From contig JAZUDW010000098.1 in the NCBI GenBank assembly GCA_045639845.1, positions 1 through 30,979 on the forward strand: a DNA stretch of 30,979 nucleotides, read 5' to 3'. A program made the translations under genes and the position numbers. Source of the DNA: Colimorpha sp045639845 (GTDB lineage: Bacteria; Bacteroidota; Bacteroidia; Bacteroidales; P3). Numbering within the stretch: the first letter of the stretch is position 1; every line of letters begins with the position of its first letter. The notes below the pieces were generated by a model that worked only from the letters and a program-made list of their open reading frames with translations, made no database searches and was not told the DNA's origin. Shown piece by piece: positions 8,967 to 17,475 of this stretch.

Positions 8967-10253
8967 CTAAAAGGCATAAGTTATTCCGAAAATGCAACGA
9001 GTATTACTCGTGAGCAGATCGGAATCGGCCTCATAGTGATAGGATCCCAGCACAGTGGCTTCCATACGGCCATACTGGGCTGAGGTGTGTTCCATTTCCA
9101 ACGACAAGGTGAGACCGTTGCCTGCAAAATACTCTATACGTGGCTGAACTCGCCACAGATATTGTATATCCATACCACGACCATAAACCTGATCCATCAA
9201 TCCGCTGACACCATTCATAATCTCTTCACCAAAAGCATTGTTTTCTGCAAAACCCACAAAGATACCTGGACGCCATTTGCCGGCAATGCGACCGAAGTCA
9301 GCCCACACCGTATTGAACGTCCACTGTCGGTAGTTGTAGTCGGCATTCTGCCCCAACGCAAACATATCGTGTTGTGCCATATATCCACCAAGCGAACATA
9401 TCTCGTAGAGACTATTGTGGAGCAACGTCTGAGCTTTTACCTGCCACTGTCCCAACCGAGCCTTACCAAACACGCTCATGCTCCAACTGTCGAGGGTTGC
9501 ATGACTCAGATAAATATTCGAGCCAAAATCAGTAAATGTAGTGTTCGGCTTCAACTGCATATAATTGGCGGCCACACCCAAGAGCACATTGTTAGTACGG
9601 TAACGCAGCTGCACATTCATCTCAGGTACCATGCTTGTCTTCAAATATTGGGTGCTACTGCCCATAGGGCCCTGACTTTTATTGTCCAGCTGGAAAGCGG
9701 CCACAGCCACTGCTTCCAGACTACCAGCCTGATAGGTGTAGCGCAACTGATTATAACGAGCATAAGGATGGAAAGGAGCACCCATATTAAGCGGTTGCGT
9801 CATAGGCATGATCTCATGAATCACCATAGGATGCCAATACTGACCTGCAAGCACCGAATGATGATCCCAACGCATATCCAAATAAGCATGACGCAAACGG
9901 AACATATTAATAGTAGCATCGGTAGCTCCAGTGAAGTCACCCTCAATAAAGCCACGCATCTTGGCGCCCAATATATCGGGTCCCTGAATGGTCAGGTTGA
10001 GACGGGCCGTGATGGCCAACATATTGAGCGATGGAACACCGTTCACATCTTCACCGTCGCTAGTCATAACTGGTCGCGAAGGGAAGAAGAGCATCATACC
10101 CTCACGGCCACTAACCACCTGACGCGAATCGGCATAGAACACTGGATTGACGAAACCATGGGTGGCAAATTTCCAGCGCGACGTATCGCTAGGTACTGCA
10201 TTAAGCTGGCACAACGCTACCAGCATCAGAACTGCAAAACAAAGTTTTTTCAT
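8967..10253 (-). CDS. Outer-membrane porin-like beta-barrel protein
   Basis: I place the start at 10253 (MKKLCFAVLMLVALCQLNAV), which begins a standard signal peptide with cleavage near Ala19; an ATG at 10298 would bury it. The mature 400-odd residues are rich in alternating polar/aromatic strands. Examples are GFVNPVFYADSRQ near the N-terminus, RLRHAYLDMRWDHHSVLAGQ and NQLRYTYQAGSLEAVAVAAF. The protein ends in a phenylalanine (GITYAF), as outer-membrane barrels usually do. The sections resemble DcaP-like/trimeric porin barrels, but the specific family and substrate are uncertain. It begins 19 bp after the stop of the Mpv17-like gene, so the two probably form an operon. Confidence 0.7.
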   Translation of the reverse strand: MKKLCFAVLMLVALCQLNAVPSDTSRWKFATHGFVNPVFYADSRQVVSGREGMMLFFPSRPVMTSDGEDVNGVPSLNMLAITARLNLTIQGPDILGAKMRGFIEGDFTGATDATINMFRLRHAYLDMRWDHHSVLAGQYWHPMVIHEIMPMTQPLNMGAPFHPYARYNQLRYTYQAGSLEAVAVAAFQLDNKSQGPMGSSTQYLKTSMVPEMNVQLRYRTNNVLLGVAANYMQLKPNTTFTDFGSNIYLSHATLDSWSMSVFGKARLGQWQVKAQTLLHNSLYEICSLGGYMAQHDMFALGQNADYNYRQWTFNTVWADFGRIAGKWRPGIFVGFAENNAFGEEIMNGVSGLMDQVYGRGMDIQYLWRVQPRIEYFAGNGLTLSLEMEHTSAQYGRMEATVLGSYHYEADSDLLTSNTRCIFGITYAF

Positions 10254-10272
10254 CACTATAACGAAACAATTA

Positions 10273-10998
10273 TTATTTCTTGTTGTTGGCCAAAGCAAGG
10301 ATCACACCAAGGGCCACACCCAACACGGCTGCAAAGAGTACCTGCCAAGTACCAGGAAGCAAGAATGTGATCGTATGAGCTGGGAACCAGAACAGAGGGA
10401 TGGTCTTCTTCAGCACTAAATTCCAATGGGTTCTCCAGTCGAGTGAAGGTAGTATTTCAGCCATTTTGAGAGGTTTGAGCAGACCTGACACAGTGCCACC
10501 ATTGCGAAGTATATGTGCATCGGTACATTTGTGGAAGGTCATCATTACGGGAGCGAAGATCATATTCATGCTTACGCTTACACAGAAGGCTACTCCCACT
10601 TTGCCCCAAGTAAAGTTGGGCGAAGCAAAAATTTCACGAATATTGGCTATCGCATCCATACGGGCCACAGTAGGATCCAACGTAGCTATTGTGCCCAACA
10701 CGATTGGAACACCGGCTTTGAACACCGTCATCGCGAAAGCGATACACATGCCGAGAAAACCCCACACCATCATACGAGGAGCAATACCAAACCCCTTCTC
10801 GTTGTACACCCCTTTGCGGATACGCAGACCAATCATCTCACCCAAGGTAGAGAGGATAGCAAATTTAAAGAACGCCATCACATAAGGATAAGTAGCGGTA
10901 AGGTTTTCAAAACCTGCCAAAAAACCGGTAGCAGGGACAAAGAAAGGAGCCAAAACAACTACCACGCAGAGAATAAGAATTAAATCTTGTTTTTTCAT
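10273..10998 (-). CDS. Mpv17/PMP22-like integral membrane protein
   Basis: The 241-residue protein has several hydrophobic helices, including an N-terminal anchor (QDLILILCVVVVLAPFF) and a C-terminal one (FAAVLGVALGVILALA). The segment FWFPAHTITFLLPGTWQVLF near residue 205 resembles the Mpv17/PMP22 signature (aromatic-Pro, a short loop, Phe, hydrophobic, Pro, then a Trp/Arg turn). In eukaryotes the family sits in peroxisomal or mitochondrial membranes; the function of bacterial members is unknown. It is the first gene of a likely two-gene operon with the downstream barrel protein and has a good promoter candidate at 11062-11093. The family name is tentative; the membrane topology is secure. 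Confidence 0.65.
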   Translation of the reverse strand: MKKQDLILILCVVVVLAPFFVPATGFLAGFENLTATYPYVMAFFKFAILSTLGEMIGLRIRKGVYNEKGFGIAPRMMVWGFLGMCIAFAMTVFKAGVPIVLGTIATLDPTVARMDAIANIREIFASPNFTWGKVGVAFCVSVSMNMIFAPVMMTFHKCTDAHILRNGGTVSGLLKPLKMAEILPSLDWRTHWNLVLKKTIPLFWFPAHTITFLLPGTWQVLFAAVLGVALGVILALANNKK

Positions 10999-11061
10999 AA
11001 TTTATATATATTTATTATTATCATAACAATAGGCACCCGTCAGCGCCAACCAATAGTAATG

Positions 11062-11093
11062 CAAAGATACCAAAAAAAAACATACCGATACAA
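11062..11093 (-). promoter_or_regulatory. Candidate Bacteroidetes-type promoter for the Mpv17-like/porin operon
   Basis: The minus strand has TATCTTTG (11062-11069), a perfect TAnnTTTG -7 box. A TTG lies 21 bases upstream (11091-11093), acceptable for the -33 element. The start codon of the Mpv17-like gene is about 64 bases downstream of the box. The match is by consensus only. Confidence 0.6.
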
Positions 11094-11509
11094 CAAATTT
11101 GGTATTATGTTTTTTTTCTACAATCACATCCACCCAACAAAAACATTCAACCAAAACACGCAAACACAAGTACAGTGAAAAAAACAATGCCACCAAACAC
11201 GCAATCCGACCTACAATATACATATCGCCCATTTACAACAACTCAAATCCCACCCATATAGAGAACAGCCAAACACAACAACGATTTATGAAACATTAAC
11301 ACTGATCCGATAGGCAGTTTCTGACCAAACAATACAACTGACACAAACAAAATCCACATTCGATACAAAGCATTTATTTCCATTAATACTCCGCTACAAA
11401 TTATTGCAAAACACAAAGGCGTCAGTGTCGTACTTGGATGATAAATCAAAAACGCGACGAACAATCCCAAAATGAGACACTCAGAACAGGGGCTGTTTGA
11501 GGAGAGTTC

Positions 11510-11590
11510 TTCTATGGCTATCGCAGAGCTCTTCTAAGGCCCACGCAGAACTCTTCTAAGGGCGAAGAAGAGCTCTGCGTTTTCATAGAA
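11510..11590. repeat. Long hairpin built from repeated units
   Basis: CGCAGAGCTCTTCT (11522-11535) is perfectly complementary to AGAAGAGCTCTGCG (11566-11579). The stem resumes outside with TTCTATG (11510-11516) and CATAGAA (11584-11590) across a small internal loop. The 30-base loop carries another near-copy of the arm (CGCAGAACTCTTCTA, 11545-11559), so it could pair alternatively. There is no T-tract on either side, which argues against a simple intrinsic terminator. The function is unknown. Confidence 0.75.
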
Positions 11591-11829
11591 TCAAGACCGC
11601 AAACATTCAAAAACGGGAATACAATAACATACAACAAAAACAACACATTACACAAAACAAAGACTGTTCGAGGTAAATGCATTGGATTTGATAGTAGAAC
11701 ACCTCAACAATGGTTAGTTAGAAACAAGCCCTCAAACTTACGATTTCCTGCACTTTCATTAGGACACTAGACGGTTTATCAACCTTCGAGGCGAAACCTA
11801 CATCAGACGACTCTCGACCACCTACACTT

Positions 11830-13047
11830 TCATTCATAGAAAAGCATGCTCACATTATCCACAGAAAAGACCTCGTTAGCAATATCCATTATCTCCGAAG
11901 GCGTCACATGTTCAATATCATCCTGCATTTCTTGGAGGCTATCAACCCTATTGTAGAGCAGATGCGCTTTCCCTATCGACTGCATCTCGTTGAGCGAAAG
12001 ATCGTTGTCTATAGCAATCTGGGCTATGAGCTGATGCTGTGCTGTATGTAGCTGTAGTGAGGAGAGCGATTGATTTCGGAAACGTTCCAACTCCTTCATC
12101 ACCAATTCCACATAGCGTTCTTTGGCCTGCGGCTCGATACCAGCATAGATATAGAAGAGTCCTGTGTCTGTAAAAGGTGTATATTGAGACTCGATGGTAT
12201 AGCAGAAACCATAGCGCTCGCGGATAGCCACATTGAGACGTGAGTTCATAGCAGGGCCACCCAGCATATTATTGATGAGCGTAAAACCCGTTTTCTTGTC
12301 CTCGAAACAATGGTAGGCACTGCAACCTATCAAAGCATGCACCTGATGTGTCTTTTTGCGTATAGACGTAGTAAAACGGCGAAACTCTGGTCTTTTCTGT
12401 TCCGGAACAGCAACCTCACAAGGCGCATACCCCCCGAAGTAGCGTTCCAGTACTCGTATCAGTTTCTCAAAAGGCATCGGTCCCACCACACTGACCACCA
12501 TCCTGTTTGGCGTATAGTGGCGATCAAAGAAAGAGCGGATATCCTGGGTCGAGAAATGTTTCACATTCTTCTTGGAACCTAGAATGTTGTGGGCAATAGG
12601 ATGGCCATCGAACGCCAGCTGTTCGAAGTCGTCGTAGATAAGTTCGGCAGGATAGTCTTGATAGGATTTAATCTCCTCAAGCACCACATCTTTCTCTTTT
12701 TCTATCTCCTTCTCAGGGAAGGTGGAATTGAACAGGATGTCACTCATCAGTTCTAGGCAACGATCCAAGTGACGGGATAGCGAGGTGGTATAGACACACG
12801 TCGATTCCTTGGTGGTAAAAGCGTTGAGCTCGCCTCCTACGCCATCAATGCGGTTGAGGATATGGTATGACTTGCGACGAGTAGTGCCCTTGAAGATAGA
12901 GTGCTCAATAAAATGAGCCAAGCCCTCCTCGGCAGGTTGCTCATGACGCGACCCTACGCTGATATACACACCTGCATGAGCCACGATGGATTCTTTTTGA
13001 CGGAACACCACGCGAATTCCGTTACTGAGCGTATAATATTGATACAT
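11830..13047 (-). CDS. M16-family zinc metallopeptidase (pitrilysin type)
   Basis: The 405-residue protein starts MYQYYTLSNGIRVVFRQKES. It has the inverted zinc motif HFIEH (His45, Glu48, His49) and the third ligand Glu125, 76 residues downstream in DVVLEEI, exactly the family spacing. GGELNAFTTKESTCVYTTSL is the conserved edge strand region. The C-terminal half has the second M16 domain with the YGFCYTI segment (about residue 283) usual in processing-peptidase-like members. There is no signal peptide, so it is probably cytoplasmic or periplasm-facing through another route. Substrates are likely short peptides; none can be named. It is a single gene with a repeat copy directly upstream. Confidence 0.92.
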   Translation of the reverse strand: MYQYYTLSNGIRVVFRQKESIVAHAGVYISVGSRHEQPAEEGLAHFIEHSIFKGTTRRKSYHILNRIDGVGGELNAFTTKESTCVYTTSLSRHLDRCLELMSDILFNSTFPEKEIEKEKDVVLEEIKSYQDYPAELIYDDFEQLAFDGHPIAHNILGSKKNVKHFSTQDIRSFFDRHYTPNRMVVSVVGPMPFEKLIRVLERYFGGYAPCEVAVPEQKRPEFRRFTTSIRKKTHQVHALIGCSAYHCFEDKKTGFTLINNMLGGPAMNSRLNVAIRERYGFCYTIESQYTPFTDTGLFYIYAGIEPQAKERYVELVMKELERFRNQSLSSLQLHTAQHQLIAQIAIDNDLSLNEMQSIGKAHLLYNRVDSLQEMQDDIEHVTPSEIMDIANEVFSVDNVSMLFYE

Positions 13048-13066
13048 AATTTCTTTTTTAACAGAT

Positions 13067-13261
13067 AGTGATCGGTAATGGGATGATGTTGATTTGTTGA
13101 TTTGTCAACTCCACTTCGGTCGCTGACCTACGACTGAATCATTGATTTTTAATTAGGGTAAAGAGTGATCAGACAATTCCACCTAGCACTTACATGTGCC
13201 GAAACACGAATCTCGCATCACAGATCACTAAAGAGAGACAACCAAACAGCAATAGCATTAC
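13067..13261 (-). repeat. Dispersed intergenic repeat, full copy (M1-M2-M3), minus orientation
   Basis: On the minus strand the order is M1 (13237-13260, GCTATTGCTGTTTGGTTGTC), M2 (13163-13200, with GTGCTAGGTGGAATTGTCTG then ATCAC) and M3 (13107-13128, GGTCAGCGACCGAAGTGGAG then TT). It closely parallels the copy at 4685-4856, with the same orientation and module order. It fills the gap between the LRR protein and the M16 protease. Confidence 0.75.
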
Positions 13262-13317
13262 TTTTCACTCTACACTTCACAATCATCATTGTTCTAGATC
13301 GGCCATCCCCTTTCTTC

Positions 13318-15513
13318 TTATTTCACCACAATTATCTTCTTGGTAGGACGATCACCCACCCTTACCAAATACAGACCTGTTTGAGGCATAGTATAGCAAC
13401 TGTCTTGTGTAAGAATTTCTCTTACGATGGTACGACCAAGAACATCGTATATGATTAACGACTCTCTACAAACTCCTTTTACAATAATGGCACCGTCCTG
13501 ACTAATAAGTTCAAATTCATCAATAGTCGGAACCTCTTGATTTGCCATAAAATAAGCTATATACATACCATCTGAATTGACGCTAATGGTTCGAACAGCC
13601 TCGATATTGGAATCCTGCCACTGTACAAAGTGAAAACCGGGTAACGCCGTAGCACTGATAACCACCTCTTGTCCCTCGGTGTAAGTACCAGAACCACTGA
13701 CATTACCCATGGTAGTATCATTACTGATCACAATGATAGTGTAGGTCGTTGGTGGATTGACTTCAAAGAAAGCAGTGAAAGTTGTGTCGCTTGTCACTAT
13801 AATAGTTCTTGGATTGCAAGTATCGGCATCTTGCCAAGAAACAAAATGGTAGCCTTCAAAGGCATCGGCTGCAATGACGACATTTGTGCCCGACTCAAAA
13901 ATTCCGCCACCAGCCACATTGCCCATAACAGTGTCGTTGCAAACAACACGGACTGAATACACTATCGGATTCTGGGCAAAAAAGGCAACCACGTCAGTGT
14001 CGGTCGTTATGCTGAGGCTGAGTGGATTCTCGACAGACCCGTTGCTCCAATGGGTGAAGTGATATCCGCTATCGGCGATAGCTTCGACAACAGCTACACT
14101 ACCGTTGGCACATGTGGGCAAGGTGACTGCTTGCACAACACCCATGGTTTCATTGTCGGATTGAGCAGAGAACAGATAGGGATAAGTCTGTATATAATTG
14201 GAAAAGAAATCCCACTGGACGGTATATTGGGTTCCGCTCTCGCAAGGCACAATGACTGGGATATTGCTGTTGGCACCAAAGAAACAGCCGTAGCCGGTAG
14301 AAGGAGGAACGATGGCTGCTATTGTTATCTGGCCAAGATGGTTGCAAAAGGCAAATGAATAGTCACCGATTGAGGTCAGCGAACTGCCAAGGTATAGACT
14401 AGTCAGTCCAGTGCAAGAGCCAAAAGAAGAAAAACCGATAGAAATGACGGCATCGGGGATAACGACACTATCAATCGAACTACATTCTTCGAAGGCATAA
14501 TCTCCAATGGTGGTGACACTACTGCCCAAAATAGCGTTTGCAAGAGCGGTACAGTTTGAAAAAGCATAGGCACCGATAACAGTGACGCCATTACCAATAG
14601 TGGCGCTGATAAGGCTGGTGCAGTCACTAAAAGTATAACCTTCGATAGAGGTGACAGCATCGGGGATGGTAATACTTGTTAATGAGGAGCAATTATTGAA
14701 AGCACGACTGCCGATGGTAGTAATTGAATCGGGAAGCAAGATACTATCTAGGCTGGTACAATTCTGGAAAGCTTGGGCGTAGATGGTGGTAACGCCACTA
14801 CCCATAACCACATTGGCCAGTGCACTGCACCCCATAAAGGCACCTTCGCCGATGGTGGTGACCGCATTGGGGATAATCAAACTGGTGAGACTAGTACAAC
14901 CTTGGAAGGCGTAGGTACTGATAGTTGAGACAGAGTTGCCGAGTGTTAAAGCAGAAAGAGAGCTGCAGCTACTGAAGGCAGACTGTCCGATAGTGAAGGT
15001 GGACTGAGGTATGATTACACTTGTGAGTGCCGTGCATCCATAAAAAGCATAGTCTCCAATAGTAACCACCGAAGTACCGAGAGTTAAGTTTACGAGGCTG
15101 TTGCATCCATAAAAAGACTGATAACCAATAGTAGTGACGGCATTGCCTACAATAACGCTGGTGAGACTGACGCAGTCATTGAAAGCATAGTCACCAATCG
15201 CAGTCACCGAGTCACCGACATTAACGCTTGTAAGGCCGCTACAATATTGAAAGGCACGGTTATCGATGCCTCTCACAACATAAGTGCTGCCGGAATGAGT
15301 GACTGTCGAAGGTATGGCGAGTGCACCTGTTGGTTTAGCATAATCAGAATAGGGTGCCCACCAAAAGGTACTTGGATAGGTCACAATAACGTCACCCCCG
15401 TAAATATTATAATAAAGTGTCTGACCCGTTGGTACAACCGAACTAAAGTCGTATGCCCACGAATGTACTATTCCCACAAAGGCAAGAACAAGAATGGTAA
15501 TAAATCTTCTCAT
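13318..15513 (-). CDS. BspA-like leucine-rich-repeat surface protein with T9SS sorting domain
   Basis: The 731-residue protein starts with a signal peptide (MRRFITILVLAFVGIVHSWA). From about residue 80 to 400 it has 14 tandem 23-residue LRR_5 (BspA/TpLRR) units of the form AFxxCxSLTSxxIPxxVTTIG, encoded by 69-base DNA repeats over about 14380-15270. Three repeats of about 75 residues with GYHFxxW and TxxxxAFF motifs follow; these are InlB-B-like/Listeria-Bacteroides-type modules. The last ~75 residues (LIIYDVLGRTIVRE, then GLYLVRVGDRPTKKIIVVK) are a type A T9SS sorting domain. The protein is therefore exported through Sec and T9SS and attached to the surface or secreted; BspA relatives bind host proteins or other bacteria. 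The ligand is unknown. Confidence 0.92.
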   Translation of the reverse strand: MRRFITILVLAFVGIVHSWAYDFSSVVPTGQTLYYNIYGGDVIVTYPSTFWWAPYSDYAKPTGALAIPSTVTHSGSTYVVRGIDNRAFQYCSGLTSVNVGDSVTAIGDYAFNDCVSLTSVIVGNAVTTIGYQSFYGCNSLVNLTLGTSVVTIGDYAFYGCTALTSVIIPQSTFTIGQSAFSSCSSLSALTLGNSVSTISTYAFQGCTSLTSLIIPNAVTTIGEGAFMGCSALANVVMGSGVTTIYAQAFQNCTSLDSILLPDSITTIGSRAFNNCSSLTSITIPDAVTSIEGYTFSDCTSLISATIGNGVTVIGAYAFSNCTALANAILGSSVTTIGDYAFEECSSIDSVVIPDAVISIGFSSFGSCTGLTSLYLGSSLTSIGDYSFAFCNHLGQITIAAIVPPSTGYGCFFGANSNIPVIVPCESGTQYTVQWDFFSNYIQTYPYLFSAQSDNETMGVVQAVTLPTCANGSVAVVEAIADSGYHFTHWSNGSVENPLSLSITTDTDVVAFFAQNPIVYSVRVVCNDTVMGNVAGGGIFESGTNVVIAADAFEGYHFVSWQDADTCNPRTIIVTSDTTFTAFFEVNPPTTYTIIVISNDTTMGNVSGSGTYTEGQEVVISATALPGFHFVQWQDSNIEAVRTISVNSDGMYIAYFMANQEVPTIDEFELISQDGAIIVKGVCRESLIIYDVLGRTIVREILTQDSCYTMPQTGLYLVRVGDRPTKKIIVVK
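14380..15270 (-). repeat. Tandem 69-bp coding repeats (LRR units)
   Basis: Fourteen in-frame units of 23 codons, each with a conserved phenylalanine-x-x-cysteine turn. Two flavours are mixed: IIP-type and LGxSV-type strands. Such arrays are prone to unit gain and loss by recombination. No unit is frame-shifted. Confidence 0.85.
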
Positions 15514-15583
15514 TTTTCAGATAACTATATTTTCTTTTGCTATTCAGTTGTTTTTGTTTCTTTATTTTGTTTCTATATAATGA

Positions 15584-15780
15584 TGAGTGATCAGTGAGGC
15601 TGTCGTTGTGTAGTTGTTGAATGATTGTTGAGTAACCTCAAATCAACAGTTCACCTGGAGGTCAGCGACCGAAGTGGAGCTAACGGTTCAACAACACATC
15701 AAATCAACAAATCAACAGTTCAACAATAATTCAGTATTGTCCGATCACTCTTCACTTATCACTAAACCATCACTTAAATT
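15584..15780 (+). repeat. Dispersed intergenic repeat, long copy (M1-M3-M4), plus orientation
   Basis: M1 is at 15596-15620 (GAGGCTGTCGTTGTGTAGTT), followed by ATTGTTGAGTAACCTCAAAT and the M3 core at 15660-15684 (GGTCAGCGACCGAAGTGGAG, CTAAC). M4 is at 15725-15780 (AATAATTCAGTATTGTCCGA, then TCACTCTTCACTTATCAC). M2 is absent. It fills the gap between the ligase-like gene and the LRR gene and is the best partner of the copy at 26073-26331. Confidence 0.8.
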
Positions 15781-15785
15781 AAAAA

Positions 15786-17327
15786 TCAGCGATTCAACTT
15801 CGTTTTAACAAAGAGCGAGGAAAGTAAAGCCACAAACATACACCCAGCCAGTGTTTCCAAGGTGTCTTCGGTAAGGAACGATATCAGACTGATCACCCAA
15901 AGTGCCAACAAAGGGGCGCATCGCGAAATACCTTCCCTACGCCAAGCTCTCACAAAAAAGGCCACCACTATACCCATACCCACCACTCCAAAGCTGATAA
16001 GCAAGGTGAGATACTGATTGTGCGTATGCTTTGTGGTACCCGACAAATCCGATCCGTCGGCATCCAGTTGGGAATGACAGCAATCCACTACGTCGCCAGT
16101 ACCTGTACCGATGAGCCAGTGTTTCATAAACACCTGCCAACCTGCCTTCCAAAGTTCGAAACGCTGAAGCATCGTGAAATCTTTCACCGTACGGTAACAG
16201 CGATAGTTCTCACGCTCATAGCACATCACATATACCATCCTGCGAATGCTGACACGACGCAGATATACAGGATTGGCCACTCCTTTTTCTATTGCAGCCA
16301 CATCGTCGGCTCCTAGGGTAGCCACACCCATACTATCCTTAGTCTGTCCAAGTGCATTAAGATAGCGAATCAGAGCCCCTCTAACAGGATAGCCAGTTGC
16401 GGTAAGCCACTCAGTATCATGGCCTGTTAGTCGGAGCCACTCATGATCAAGTTCCTTTTCGCAGAGATAGTTGTTTACATAGTTGCCGTTTTCTATCAAC
16501 CCGTCGCATACATGATGGTAGGCATTACCATTGGCCGTAGCGGTAGCCAACGGAGCTGTGGCTTGAGGAATGAGTTTATAATAGTCGCCAACATAGTAGC
16601 CAACCACCGATACCAGCACCACAATAGCCAACAAAGAGATCGTTGGTATAAAAACACGTAGCAACTTGTTTTGCTTTAGACGGGCTTCTCTAAACAATAG
16701 TATCAGCGACACTACCGTCAGCACCACCAAACCCGTATAACTCTGCAGCAATAAGAGAAAGAGCATAAAATAACACCCCAAAGCCACACACACCCACCGC
16801 CATAGTGTTTTTTGTGTTCGCAACACTTGCCAACCCAACAACACCACAGCCATGCATACATTGAGTGAATAACGTATATGAGATATAAAGGGAACAATCT
16901 CACGATACGGCAGATCGTCGATGGTGAGATAACGTACCCACCCTATTACTGACACTATGAAAACCGACATCACATAACTCCACAACAATGTTCTGTACTG
17001 CTTATCGTTGAGCCTGCGCGAAGTAGATACCACCAGAGGCACGAGCAGCAATGGCAACTTCTTGCGGATATCGTCCAAACCGTAAGCCATATTTTGGCTC
17101 CACAACAGTGCCACCACATGCACCGCCATCAGCACCAGCCAGGCCTGCAACAGATAGCGCTGTCCGAAACCCGAAAACTTCTCGCGCATGTTCCACTCCA
17201 ACACCCAATTGGCAGCCATCAACACCCAAGCCATATTCATGGTATAGTTGGATGCGGGCATGCTGATAAGGCCCAACAACAGCAAAAGGAAATAGATGAT
17301 ACTATGTATGCGTTGACGAAGGGGCAT
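15786..17327 (-). CDS. O-antigen ligase/polymerase-like membrane protein (Wzy_C domain)
   Basis: I chose the start at 17327 (MPLRQRIHSIIYFLLLLLGL). The longer frame from 17390 would read through the M1 module of the adjacent repeat. The 513-residue protein has about ten hydrophobic helices. It also has a large hydrophilic, Cys-containing loop (about residues 265-400) and the signature GTGTGDV with KHTHNQYLTLLISFGVVG near residue 425-460, typical of the O-antigen ligase/Wzy_C family. Such enzymes transfer or polymerise polysaccharide on a lipid carrier at the periplasmic face of the inner membrane. WaaL-type ligase and Wzy-type polymerase cannot be separated from sequence. No glycosyltransferase genes adjoin it, which fits a stand-alone ligase. 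Confidence 0.85.
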   Translation of the reverse strand: MPLRQRIHSIIYFLLLLLGLISMPASNYTMNMAWVLMAANWVLEWNMREKFSGFGQRYLLQAWLVLMAVHVVALLWSQNMAYGLDDIRKKLPLLLVPLVVSTSRRLNDKQYRTLLWSYVMSVFIVSVIGWVRYLTIDDLPYREIVPFISHIRYSLNVCMAVVLLGWQVLRTQKTLWRWVCVALGCYFMLFLLLLQSYTGLVVLTVVSLILLFREARLKQNKLLRVFIPTISLLAIVVLVSVVGYYVGDYYKLIPQATAPLATATANGNAYHHVCDGLIENGNYVNNYLCEKELDHEWLRLTGHDTEWLTATGYPVRGALIRYLNALGQTKDSMGVATLGADDVAAIEKGVANPVYLRRVSIRRMVYVMCYERENYRCYRTVKDFTMLQRFELWKAGWQVFMKHWLIGTGTGDVVDCCHSQLDADGSDLSGTTKHTHNQYLTLLISFGVVGMGIVVAFFVRAWRREGISRCAPLLALWVISLISFLTEDTLETLAGCMFVALLSSLFVKTKLNR

Positions 17328-17345
17328 GGATTTGTTAATTCTTTT

Positions 17346-17472
17346 AGTGATGAGGAGGCTATCGCTGTTGAGTTGTTTTTGAGTGATCATTGATCACTTT
17401 ATTCAATTCAATAATAATACAGTATTGTATAATCACTCTTCACCAATTACTATACCTTCACTCATCACTCAA
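17346..17472 (+). repeat. Dispersed intergenic repeat, short copy (M1-M4), plus orientation
   Basis: M1 is at 17354-17376 (GAGGCTATCGCTGTTGAGTT). A GTGATCATTGATCAC palindrome-like word and then M4 at about 17410-17470 (ATAATACAGTATTGTATAAT, CACTCTTCACC) follow. The M3 core present in the 15.6 kb copy is missing, so this looks like an internal deletion. It lies between the S41 protease and the ligase-like gene. Confidence 0.7.
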
Positions 17473-17475
17473 ATG

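Larger units (their letters stand above)
10999..11829. other. Long AT-rich intergenic region without a supported gene
   Basis: This 830-base gap holds the operon promoter near 11062 at one end and the long hairpin at 11510-11590 in the middle. Short hydrophobic open frames occur (for example minus 11243-11470), but they have no recognisable family or start context. One of them overlaps the promoter. Weak repeats of CTRCACTTTCATT occur near 11748 and 11821. None of the dispersed M1-M4 repeat modules is present. Confidence 0.5.

Noticed and set aside
9087..10370. Plus-strand open frame of 427 codons
   Set aside because: It is antisense to the porin-like gene, which has a signal peptide, barrel-like strands and a terminal Phe. 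The plus frame gives a His/Thr-rich sequence without any domain, typical of a shadow frame.
11243..11470. Minus-strand hydrophobic 75-residue frame
   Set aside because: It is hydrophobic mainly because of AT-rich sequence, has no homologue I recognise and no start context; not enough to call a gene.
14380..15270. Regularly spaced DNA repeats resembling an array
   Set aside because: The 69-base period is in frame and encodes LRR units; it is not a CRISPR array.
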